DNA of 35,265 nucleotides from Lenisia limosa (taxonomy: Eukaryota; Breviatea): NCBI GenBank assembly GCA_001655205.1, contig LPNZ01011614.1:1-35265 (forward strand), in the 5' to 3' direction. The position numbers were made by a program, and so were the translations under genes. Below are positions 22,101 to 32,200 of this stretch, one piece after another (the stretch's first letter is position 1; each line of letters begins with the position of its first letter). The notes under the pieces were generated by a model. The model ran no database searches, was not told where the DNA came from, and saw only the letters and a program-made list of their open reading frames with translations.

Positions 22101-24184
22101 TGTGGCTGTGCATCAGGGTGTTTGATGGGTTCTGAAGGCATCCTTGTTGAAGCAACAGACGAGGATGATGGTGGTCGTCCAGATGATGAAGATGGTCTAT
22201 TTGATGGCGAAGGCTTTAACGACTCTGACGGTCTTAGTCCGGATGCCGATTGCGGTCGTCTTGACGAGGCAGAAAATAGACGATTGGATGATGAAAGATG
22301 TGTGGATGACGATAATGGTGGCTGTGTGGGAGTGGATGATGATGACGAACATTCAGATGATAGCAGTAATGGTTGTTTGCTAGGCTCTAGGACTGACTTT
22401 GCTGCTGGCGCAGACGTGGGTCTTGATGAAGATGCAGACGAAGGTCTTGATGAAGATGCAAAAGAGGGTCTTGAGGAGGTAGGCATCACTTCTGAAGGCT
22501 GCTCTTTTTGCGGCTCAATTTTATTTGATGCAGAATGGGTGACATCCGCCCCATATAATGGTCCTGAATTGTGAAACGAAAAAACATGTCGATATCAGAA
22601 CATATTAAACAGTAACTGGTCAGGCTGAAGTCATCCACACTGTCACAGTATATGATATCTCATAATATATCATATAGCAATGAGAAATACAAAATAAGGT
22701 TATATTTGGTCGAAGCTCCACACCATCACGCTTTAAGAGATATTGGATACTTGTATAATATTAATTCACCCAAACATTTGCCTTACAACTGTGCACACAA
22801 CTTACTGCGTGGCTCCCCAGCATAGTCACAGTATACTAGATTGAGAAAAAGAAAAACTAGGCACAATCGTGTTAACCCCATCCCTTATGAGGAATTGGCG
22901 GTTAGGGAAACAGAAGAANNNNNNNNNNNNNNNNNNNNNNNNNNNNNNNNNNNNNNNNNNNNNNNNNNNNNNNNNNNNNNNNNNNNNNNNNNNNNNNNAT
23001 TGTGGACGGATGACAATTCTAAACAATAACAGAGATGAAAGCCTAAGTGACTACTGTGAAGAATGAAGGGCGAAGGGAAAACAGAAATTATTATTCATCA
23101 AGGGCGGGGATGAGATAAAAACACAGAACAAACCATCATGTTTCTGGGGGTGCCTAGGTGCGACAGGAGCGGGCAATTCTAATTCGTCAGTAAAGGAACC
23201 CAATTGGTTTTGGTGAAAAAGACCCCTTTTCAACACCGTCAGGTCTGATATGCTTCAATATCTCAATATTACTGGTTATAATATTCTAGCGCGGGTAATA
23301 AAATTCCTTGTTTTACCATAAGAGAGGCATTATACTATTTAGTATGTATAATATTACACGTTGCTATACGTAACATTTGATATGTACCCTCCCAGCTCCA
23401 GGCAACCTTTGAGCTGCGAAGCGGATATTTTGAGAGTCTTTGGCATGGCCTGGATAGTGGGGGCAGTTCGTGGTGAGACCCCGGGGTGCCGGGGGGACGG
23501 CTTACTCCGGGCCGATACCGGCGGTGACGGAGTGAAGCGGCTAGGTTGGGTTGACAGCAGACTATCCCGCGACGGGTTGGGTGCAGTACTGAGGGACTCA
23601 AAAGAGTCATCTTCCCATTCCATGGTGTAATCAGGGTCTTCGTGGTAGCTGTCGAATGATCTTGGATCTACGTCACCAAGCTTGATAACAGGCACAATGT
23701 TCTCTCCTTCCTGTTGGTCATATTTCGAAGAATGCGGGTCGTGTTTTTCAATATCATAATCATCTTCTTGTTCCTTTATCCTTTCATTTTCTTCTATTTG
23801 CAACTCTTCCGTCTCCTTATCACCCGCGACCTTTTTGATCGACATATCAGGTTCATGAGCCTCTTCAAGTTTGTCTTCTATTTTCTCTTCTTCTTCATCA
23901 CCTTCATCATACTCTTCTTCTCCTTCACTTTCTTCTTCCTCCTCTTCCTCTTCCTCTTCCTCTTCCTCTTCCTCTTCTTCCTCCTCCTCTTCTTCTTCCT
24001 CCTCCTCTTCTTCCTCCTCCTCCTCTTCCTCCTCTTCTTCTCCTTCTTCTTCTTCCTCCTCTTCTTCCTCACTCATTTCCTTATCTATTAATCGTGGGTC
24101 TCTCTCCAAGTACATCCCAGAAATGTTTCTTGTCAACGAATCCATTTTCCAAACTAGGCGATTAGAGGCAAACAGCAGAGACAT
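19125..24184 (-). CDS. Low-complexity Glu-rich / Ser-Pro-rich protein, unrecognised
   Basis: Seven exons plus the start of an eighth join with perfectly closing phases on the minus strand: 24184-23388, 23225-23134, 22563-21218, 21169-20999, 20769-20702, 20441-20077, 19903-19805, then 19741 into a gap at 19389. They give about 1,096 residues before the gap. Order: an N-terminal segment, an almost pure Glu run of about 48 residues starting near residue 39, an acidic linker, a region of about 430 residues built from Ser runs and RPxSA-like motifs, a second acidic Asp/Glu/Tyr segment (20,430-20,240), then a basic Ser/Arg region. No folded domain is seen. ATG at 24184 is preferred; ATG at 24145 is the alternative. 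The last exon is uncertain: 19212-19125 in one frame or to 19109 in another. The product looks intrinsically disordered; cytoskeletal or chromatin association is possible but unsupported. Plus-strand Asp-rich and Ser-rich ORFs here are mirror images. Confidence 0.7.
19965..20022 (+). repeat. 26-bp intronic direct repeat
   Basis: TCTGGGCAGAAAATGCATAG plus CAAAA occurs twice in tandem in the intron between exons 20077 and 19903 of the minus-strand gene. Confidence 0.75.
20459..20545 (+). repeat. Intronic direct repeat
   Basis: AGCAATGGTGATATGTGTAC plus GCTCTT is repeated once (second copy ATACGTGTAC), each followed by TTCTTAAAATAC. It lies in the intron between exons 20702 and 20441. Confidence 0.7.
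21475..22340. repeat. 555-bp-offset coding duplication in the Ser/Pro-rich region
   Basis: Segments around 21,560-21,760 and 22,115-22,315 are near-identical (e.g. CATCCTTGTTGAAGCAACAG at both), offset by 555 bp, or exactly 185 codons. The protein segment RRPQSASGLRPSESLKPS appears twice. Confidence 0.8.
22678..22825 (+). repeat. Dispersed repeat (GTGCACACA family), copy 3, longest
   Basis: It runs from CAATGAGAAATACAAA to CTCCCCAGCATAG, and contains CATTTGCCTTACAACTGTGC followed by ACACAAC. It is about 145 bp, in the intron between exons 23134 and 22563 of the minus-strand gene. No inverted ends were noticed. Confidence 0.7.
23930..24075 (-). repeat. GAR trinucleotide tract encoding poly-Glu
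   Basis: On the minus strand this is an almost uninterrupted run of GAA/GAG codons coding about 48 Glu. Mixed use of both codons suggests selection for Glu or age, not a fresh single-codon expansion. The mirrored poly-Ser and poly-Phe ORFs on the plus strand are artefacts. Confidence 0.8.
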
Positions 24185-24767
24185 GGGCAATATACTAAGA
24201 GAGAATTATAGAAACAGCACAATTGCATTGAAATACCTGGCACTACGACATGCTTTCTTTTTCAAAATATGATAATTAAATGATGACTTATTTCCTTTTC
24301 AACCTTCACCATTATTTCCGAGTACGGAACCTGACGTAACTCAATGTGTGACAAAAGGAAGCCTCCTCCCCTCCCCTCACCGTTTCTTTTTCAATAGATG
24401 TGTCAGAACAGAGTAATTGGGAACAAGAAGAGGGCTGGTGGTGCTTCCTCCATCGGATCAATGCCAACACAATACTTGTTGCTTGCCTGGTCAAAAAGTA
24501 CACAAGCCACTGAATCTCTTGAAAACTATTATGACAATCTGATAATCTAATAACGGTGAATAAATAACTTCTGATAAGGCTGTGAATCCGTGGGGGAGAG
24601 GGGAAAGGAAACCAATAATGTGGGATCGATGATCATGATACTGTTTTACATTTACTATATTATTCAATTTTGTCCTTTTTTTATGGAATATAAAAGATTA
24701 CTATTGCATTAGGTAAATAAGAGGTAGAGTGCTCTGAAATCACAGTATTAAGACTTCTTAATTTTCA
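24185..24767. promoter_or_regulatory. Divergent intergenic region (Glu/Ser-rich gene / EMC10)
   Basis: A 583-bp head-to-head interval with no gene seen. It is AT-rich toward EMC10, with a TATAAAAG-like string at about 24,690, some 80 bp before the EMC10 ATG. It presumably holds both promoters; no specific site can be defended. Confidence 0.45.
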
Positions 24768-26531
24768 ATGAAGCTCTTTTTACTGAGCTTACTGCTGTTA
24801 TTTAGTTTTTCTATAGCGGAAACATATTTTCCGGAGATAAATATCCCGCTTGTCAAGCAGAGTTTTGTTTTGAATGTTAACCATCGCCTCTCTGACGACT
24901 CCTATGTTCCTTTAGGAACTATCTCCGTGGATCTCGACATTAAAAAGCAAAAAGGTTGGTGTTACCCTCTTGCTTGGCAGTTCCCAACGCTCCAGGAAGC
25001 AGAGTTCAGACCCACGAAGCTACCTTCTCTGGCCGCGAGTTCACCGAAAAGGAATGGAAAGGCTTCATGAAAATGGCCAAGAAAGATGCTTATTTTGGAA
25101 TTGAAGTAGGGCTTCGTCTTTTGGAATTTGCAATGTTGTTTTCTTTGTTCTCCTCTTCTATTGTTGAGATGCTTCTTTTACTGTGTAGATTTCTGGGGAG
25201 GAAGCCGTTCTTCCGAAGCCAATTCGAACCTCCGTATTCTCCGTAAGTTGAGTTATGATATTTAGACAACGCTAACCAAAGCCTATGATATCCAACGATG
25301 CTATCCCTTTAATATCATATCAATACAATGTTGGAGGGGACTACCTTTTTTTATTAAATCGTATGTACTACATGCTTTTAAATCAAGAATACTCCAATAA
25401 AAGCGCATAATTGCCAGCTTTGTTGATAAGCATATTTTTTCACCACATTCAGGTATGCATTATTGACCCTCCCCCCAGTGCAGCCTCTTGAAGGACGACC
25501 TTCTATCCGGCCTGGACCTTGTTCTGCTGTCTACCGGCCGTATTATCGACGTGCATCTGTCAACGCAAAGCCCTAGGTGCTCTCAAAAACCGGTAAGAGA
25601 AGGATAATCATGAAGGAATTCGTATGTTCCGTTGACTGTAATGACATTCTTCCTCTTAACCCCATCCCCCCACAGGAAAGTGCTGATGCTAAGCCTCTGC
25701 AAATGGCCATCAATGTTAAGATCACTGACGCTGTTGCGTAAGCTTGGTGGAAATGACTAATTGTTACGAGTTGGTCTATTTCGAATTGTTTGATAAGGGT
25801 ACCATATTTTCTCAGTAAAATTGTATAACATTTCATTGGATCCAATGAGTTGCCTTACAACAAAAATCTAATTGTCATCCAACCATGTTACACGATATAT
25901 TTTCATTCAACCAGGGTGGAATCGGTCCCTTTCAGACCGCGCTTTGGCCCGGAGTCCTACCCCTGGCATGATGTCAATAACATGAGAACTTTTGGCAAGA
26001 ATGGAGGTGGGAGGGAGATGTAAATTTGACTTCTGTTGTTAAGGGTGAATTGAATGTGTTGTTATCTTCCCTTTTTCTTTCTTAAAATAATGGTCTGGCC
26101 GGATTTATCAAGGTATATTACTCCCGATATTGCTCATTTCATATTCCTTTTTTTACCACGGGATGATACATAATTGAACGAATAATAGTTACCAACTTTA
26201 ACATGAGAGTGGACGGCTTCAGCCCTTTTTAATGGGGCAACAAGTATCCGAGATACCTTGGAGTATCAAACGCTGACATTGCTAATGAATGAAATCCTCT
26301 CTTTTCCACTAACTTGGCAGTAACTAACGAGCCCACTGCCCCCATCCCGATCAACGCTGAAGCAATCCCCCCGGTGGAGGAAAAGACGTTCTTCCAAAAG
26401 TACTGGCACTTCATTCTGCCTGCCGCTGTCTTCTTATTGGTAGGGGATTGGAATTATGTATACCGTTTTGGAGTATGCTAAAGTATGCTGAACTTGGCTC
26501 ATGCATTTAGTTACAAATGGTGATGAAGTAA
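24768..26531 (+). CDS. EMC10: ER membrane protein complex subunit 10 (EMC10 family)
   Basis: The product would be a subunit of the ER membrane complex, which inserts transmembrane segments into the ER membrane. Eight exons, 24768-24954, 24981-25105, 25189-25242, 25479-25592, 25676-25737, 25915-26006, 26321-26439 and 26511-26531, close in phase to 774 nt, 257 residues plus stop; human EMC10 is about 260. Visible features: an N-terminal signal peptide (LFLLSLLLLFSFSIAE), a beta-rich lumenal domain with GTISVDLD near residue 55, a FTEKEWKGFMKMAKKDAYFG helix, the ACxLL-like strand CSLLKDDLLSGLDLVLLSTG with GRIIDV, and the family's C-terminal signature EEKTFFQKYWHFILPA leading into one TM helix at about residues 240-256. 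The first intron would be only 26 nt. The gene shares a 583-bp upstream region with the divergent Glu/Ser-rich gene and ends 138 bp from the end of RPB3. Identification rests on remembered family patterns. Confidence 0.85.
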
Positions 26532-26669
26532 GCGGCTGAAGACCCCCCCCCCCCCNNNNNNNNNNNNNNNNNNNNNNNNNNNNNNNNNNNNNNNNNNNNN
26601 NNNNNNNNNNNNNNNNNNNNNNNNNNNNAGACTTCAGAAACTATTGTACATTTACCATGATCACATGAT

Positions 26670-27859
26670 CTACATTGTCGGAGGATCGTCCATGAGACCC
26701 AGACGTTCAAACTCAATACGGGCGTAATTCTGGGGGATTAGGAAGTCTTTGAGGCAAAGAGAGAACTCTATAAAGATTAATTACACGTAGATAATATGTA
26801 ACTGTCATCTCCAATGACTTGAAAAGGTATGAAGATTTGAGCAAAAAAGCAACTCACGACAAAACAACTACATACTTGGATACTGGTGAGTTTATCAATC
26901 AAAGTTTGAATGCCGAGCTGTACGATCTGCTTAGCTGGCATCACGCCTGATGACTGGGGTAGGGGGAGTAATAGGAAATTTCGACGAAGAATATTGGAGT
27001 AAAGGTACAAATCAATTGAAAAATCTGAAACCTAACAAAATGAATGAAACAAACCAGCGGGGTGTATGTTGGGAGAAGAGTTGAGTGGGATGAATATGTC
27101 TTGGGTGGAGTTATCGATATTATTAGTACAGATATTATGAGGAAAAGTTCCTTTTCTGAAAAGAGGGGGGCAGGATGGGCAGGATAGATTTTCTCAAAAG
27201 GGATATTTGATTATTGAACTAAAAATCGAAAGGGAAGATAAAACAATACGAACAAATGAACCCACGAACCTCTACTGTAAACCTGAAGATTTCACAGCCA
27301 GTCTTTTTGTCTTTCCTTGTTGTGATTGTGACAACAGGCTGCTTGAAGTCTAGTTCTCTCTCGGCAAACTTCTTACATTCATTGCAGAACATGCATCTGC
27401 CATGTGAGGCTCGGTTGTTCAAACGCCAATATCCAACTGTTTCTGCGCTCAATAGGCAGTTTTAACATCACCACCCCCACCTCCAAACGTCCTCAACATC
27501 GACATTCTCAGCGGCCGTGGTGGTAAGGGCCTTTGTGGGACATGACTCAATACTACGGATGGTGAGTCAGAAGCAACCCACTGAAGCGCGAAGGTTGACA
27601 AAAAGTGACAAAGCTTAACAAACAGCTCAAAAAAAAGAATATAACCTTACAGAGCCTTCTTTTGTGGGAAAGTCAACGTAGCGACTGCGTGCTGATTGAT
27701 TGTAATCTGTGGCTGGTACGCGAAGACACAGCACGTGACAGGAGACCACTTGGCATGCTCCTTTCCGATACCCTGAGAGGTGTCAATGTTGATTCCTCTT
27801 CCGATCTGTGACTAAATAGACACAATAAACAATAACAACAGATTCCTCGAGATAGAGAT

Positions 27860-27914
<55 letters not shown>

Positions 27915-28960
27915 AACAGATTTAAACTGGCCGATGCGTCAATCCTGTCACTCTTCCCAAGTAGTAAATACCAAGGATACCGGCGTTGAGCAAAATACGT
28001 ACCTTCTTTGCGACAGCGCGCAGTTTGATGCTCTGGCCTTTCCTGAGTTTGCATAACACAATTGGCGGATCAATGGGCCTCACGTCATTGCCAGTCTCCG
28101 TGTCTATTAGGTTTGAGAAGTGACGAGTATGTCCAAGTAGGGACTCTCTTCGATGATTGATGGAAAGTCCATGTGTATTGAGAATCTATACTTTCTATTT
28201 GACCTTCCTAACCTCTATCCTCCCATTTGACCTTCCTAACCTCTATCCTCCCATTTGAGCTTCTCCGTAGTGACCAGCATTGTCTCGTCAGTGTTGCACG
28301 TCACGTCGAGACTGAATCCCACAGAACACATATCACAGGTGTCGGCACAGGTGCAATCCTTGGGGGGGGGGGGTAAATGGAAACTAATGAAACAAAAAGC
28401 CGGAATCAACTTGAAAATGGATATTTATCACACTAAAAGAAAAAAAAACTCTGATGGCTACCAANNNNNNNNNNNNNNNNNNNNNNNNNNNNNNNNNNNN
28501 NNNNNNNNNNNNNNNNNNNNNNNNNNNNNNNNNNNNNNNNNNNNNNNNNNNNNATGGTGGGGTGAAGTGGACATAAATAATCAATAAAACACTCAGCACA
28601 CCAAACAGAGATTATGATAGGAAGCCTACTCTAGTGTATGCAAAGCTGTTGACTGATTTTGAGACAAGGGGAACAAGACCGAGACGATGGGCCAGAAACT
28701 CGTCCGCCATAACACTACTGTTCTGATGGATGTCGACAAGGTCAATAGCTATGGTCGGCTACATTGGTTATTTCTGATTTTTGACCATTAAATGTCAAAA
28801 TAGATTCAAGAGAGAGCCAGCAGACCACTTCAGCAATGATAACTCGACGAAGAGCGTTTGCGACTGAAGCATCCGTTCCTGTTAGCAGAAATACAATTTT
28901 TTCATCTGTCTGTTGTTTAATCTCAACACGAGGACTTCTAGCCTTTGGAGCACCCTCCAT
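26670..28960 (-). CDS. RPB3: RNA polymerase II subunit RPB3 (alpha-like, POLR2C family)
   Basis: This is the alpha-like assembly subunit of RNA polymerase II, which pairs with RPB11 in the nucleus. Nine minus-strand exons, 28960-28826, 28758-28630, 28358-28241, 28103-28003, 27772-27651, 27552-27481, 27447-27270, 26953-26876 and 26729-26670 (stop TAG), close in phase to 993 nt, 330 residues; family members are about 275-320. Diagnostic motifs: [43 protein letters not shown], the RPB3 zinc cluster [11 protein letters not shown] (Cys 90, 92, 96, 99), [13 protein letters not shown], and [11 protein letters not shown] (from residue 162). The C-terminal dimerisation half continues with [16 protein letters not shown]. 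Unusual is CMFCNEC at residues 244-250 with a further Cys at 277; canonical RPB3 lacks this. The first donor appears to be GTG|GTCTGC, chosen because it restores the family AEVPTIAID. The gene is head-to-head with CLASP. Confidence 0.92.
27850..27913. repeat. (GA)n / (GATA)n microsatellite
   Basis: A GAGATAGAGATA start passes into a long GA dinucleotide run, in the RPB3 intron between exons 28003 and 27772. Confidence 0.9.
28199..28263 (-). repeat. 28-bp duplication containing the RPB3 exon 3 donor
   Basis: Two 28-bp copies each carry, on the minus strand, GATAGAG|GTTAGG. The first donor (exon end 28241) gives the phase-1 exon that matches the next exon; the second would shift the frame by one. 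Confidence 0.75.
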
Positions 28961-29235
28961 ATTGGACTACTGCTTTGCGAATTACTCGTCCGCTACTAGC
29001 TTATTGTAAATAATGTATAGACCCTTTTAAAATTATATCACCATTTATAAAATTAGTAGTCAATTAGTAGCCTCCGTTTTTAAAAATTTGCTTTTTTTAA
29101 GACACGTTCACGTGGCGTCAACTATGTAAGTTTTTTCACCACCAATTTTTTCAGACTTCAATTGCCACAGTATGACTTAAATATCAGGTATTTAGAATAA
29201 AATAAGAAGACCATAGCCTTTGCAGTTTCATTATA
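28961..29235. promoter_or_regulatory. Compact bidirectional promoter region (RPB3 / CLASP)
   Basis: Only 275 bp separate the two divergent ATGs, and the interval is very AT-rich. It must contain both 5' UTRs and promoters if both start codons are right. No TATA box is positioned convincingly for either gene. Confidence 0.5.
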
Positions 29236-32200
29236 ATGAGTGAAGTTGACTCACTAATTGATGCTCTGCTTTCGAAATGTAAGCCACCCTTTCCTCCCTT
29301 TCCTGATCAACTGTGTAGCAATTAAAGAGAAAATCGAAGCTGCAGCATCATTGGAGGCTTACTTAGACTCTGGTGGAACCGTTACTGAAAATGTTTGTAA
29401 CTGGTAACTGTTCTGATCTCACACCCATAGTTTCGCCCCCTTGTCAAAGCAGTTTGTACAGTTGTTGCTGCATCCAATCCTAAGGTTTGTTCTAGACCAT
29501 TGGCTGTGGGAAACCCTGGTTCTCTTGTTAACATTGTGCGAGTCCTGATGTCAACAGGCCACTCTTCAAGGAATCAAATGCCTCGAGAAGCTCTCCGAAA
29601 CTCACATTTCAGTGTTTCCCAACGTAAGTCATCGTTGTTATTTTACTTTCAAGCACATCAACGCGTGCTTGTCGACAGTGATAGACAAGCTTGGTGACTC
29701 ACGCCAGCCAGCGCGTGATGCTGCTCTTGCACTCTCCGAAACGGTTGGTCTGTGATGACAGGTGTAATGACCATGTGATAAATGGGAAGGCCCCGTTATA
29801 GCACGATTATAGCATTAAGAGCTTTAAATATTAAAGTTTTTCGAATTCTTAATTCTTGTGTAATTAAGGAATCCTTAATGGCATTGCTCGGTCTCTTACT
29901 TTGTAGCTGGTCGAGTTGTCGCTTGATAGAGAGTCAACCCACGCGTCTTATGTCGCTGCCCTTTCAAACAAAAACGCCAAGACAAGAGAATACGTAGGTG
30001 TTTCAGTATTGCCAAGCCATCACAACAAAAGAATACTTACCACCCAGGCTGCGCTCCTGATTGGCCGCGTGATTGACAAGCACGGCGACCCTGCAACGAT
30101 ACTCAACGCGTCCATCAAGCTCTTTGACGATGCCAACAAGCCGGTTCGTGATGCTGTCATCACCATGGCCGCTGAAGCTATGAAACGCCACTCAAACCCT
30201 GACCAAGTGGGATGCTGTCTTGTCTCATTTATAAATCCTGCTTAAATGCGCAAAACAACCCGCAAAATATACAAATCGATAATTCATTCATAAGAATTTA
30301 AATGGCCGATAAACCCCTCAATACTGTATCCAAATGGCCGATAAACCCCTCAATACTGTATCCAAATGGCCGATAAACCCCTCGATACTGTATCCAGATG
30401 GCCAATAATGGGACAAAGCAGTGTATGACACCCCAGGTTCCAGGCCTTCTTGTCAAAAAAGGAGTGAGATCTGCCCATTCACAGGCCGTGGCTGATAAGT
30501 ATGTGTTTTGCTACTCAGTGTCGTATTTCATATGGGGGGGGGGGGGNNNNNNNNNNNNNNNNNNNNNNNNNNNNNNNNNNNNNNNNNNNNNNNNNNNNNN
30601 NNNNNNNNNNNNNNNNNNNNNNNNNNNNNGATAACATATGATACGTACTATATTTGCTTCCTTCTGATGAAATAGGGCTGCAAGTTTGGGTCTAAGCGGT
30701 TCAACCAAATCGGACTCGCAATCCAACCTCACAGCCTCCATGTCTTCCCTCCCGATCTCAAGGAATGACCCGTAAGCTTAATGTGCATATCATTATCTCA
30801 TAGAGATATCATATAAGTATTATATTATACTGGATGTAGGAAATAAAAATGGTACCAAATGGACATCATATGATAGTTATCTCACATTGTTTTTGAAAAA
30901 AAAACATATTTTTGCTTCACTATTTGAACTGCAGTGTCTCTACACTCTCCCCCTTGCAAGATACTTGCTGACATTCACAATAATGTGATACCTTCGGGGT
31001 ATAACAAGTTATCTTAGGATCAAAAAATACGCAATTTTAAGATGCACAGCGGCATGTATCAAAAATGTACATGTTACTTAACCTGTCTCCGCTGGGTTTT
31101 TATTTTTTTTCTTAGAGTTTTCCATTTTTACACCATCCAGCTATGCCTCTACGTTCGACCTGTCCTCCGCATCCTCCATTGACATTGGAAGTGATCGCGA
31201 GTTGAAGCAGGAGATCTCCAGCCTTCAAACCTGCTTCTCCCTGGGTGACGCTCAGTGGAAAAAGAAAATCGATGGTGAGGTTGCCTAGGATGAATTAAGT
31301 TTTCTTTTTTAAGTGAAGCAATTCTCACTGTGTAGGCCTTGTCAAACTCAAGGCCATTGCTGTGGGCTCGGCAGTAGGGCTTTCTTCGTGGAACGAGTCT
31401 TTGGCCACTCTTGCTCCCTTCCTTCTCCAACTGGTATACTGATTTCCTGCCCTCTGTAATCGTCTAGTGCCTTATTAGATGTGATTACCTTTTTTAATCA
31501 TAGGCCTCGATGAGCTATGATTNNNNNNNNNNNNNNNNNNNNNNNNNNNNNNNNNNNNNNNNNNNNNNNNNNNNNNNNNNNNNNNNNNNNNNNNNNNNNN
31601 NNNNNNNNNNNNNNNNNNNNNNNNNNNNNNCGGCTGTGACGGGCCCCGGTTTTGAGGTTGTTGCTCTCCGGATTGTTCCGGCACTGTGCAAGCAGGTGGC
31701 CACCACGGTCAAAGTCATTTCAAGCTGCTCGTCCCATACTTGTTGGGGGGTATGGCATAAGTTCCAAATAACAAAGCATGACAGCATGACATCCGAAACC
31801 TTAGGCTACTGCCAAACAATCCGAAACCTTAGCTTAGGCTGTTGCCAAACATCCGAAACCTTAGGCTACTGCCAAACAATAAACACTCCACATTGTTTAG
31901 TTCATACTTGGGGCAGAATTGACTTCCTTCTCCTGTCTAGTAGTTTGCTTTAGTTACATTTCAGGCGAAGCCATTATTGAACTCTCGCAACCCACCCGCG
32001 TTCTCCCGCGGATTGTCGACCTTCTTTCTGAGACCAAGGTCTGCTACCCTGAGCTTTTCATATTTACTCAATGGATACCTGACATTCTCCCCAAGTTTCG
32101 AAAACACTAGTTTTATGGTTCCAATTTCTTTGTTTTTGGATATCCGAAGCTATAAAAGGAATGCACGCTATCTTTATCCTTTTTAGTCCGCAATTGTCAG

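Noticed and set aside
21447-22574. Two plus-strand Asp-rich ORFs (170 and 178 codons) with clean starts
   Set aside because: They are antisense reflections of the Ser codons (TCA/TCT) in the phase-verified minus-strand exon 22563-21218.
23714-24272. Plus-strand poly-Ser and Phe/Leu-rich ORFs resembling a membrane protein
   Set aside because: Both are mirror translations of the GAR tract that encodes poly-Glu on the minus strand.
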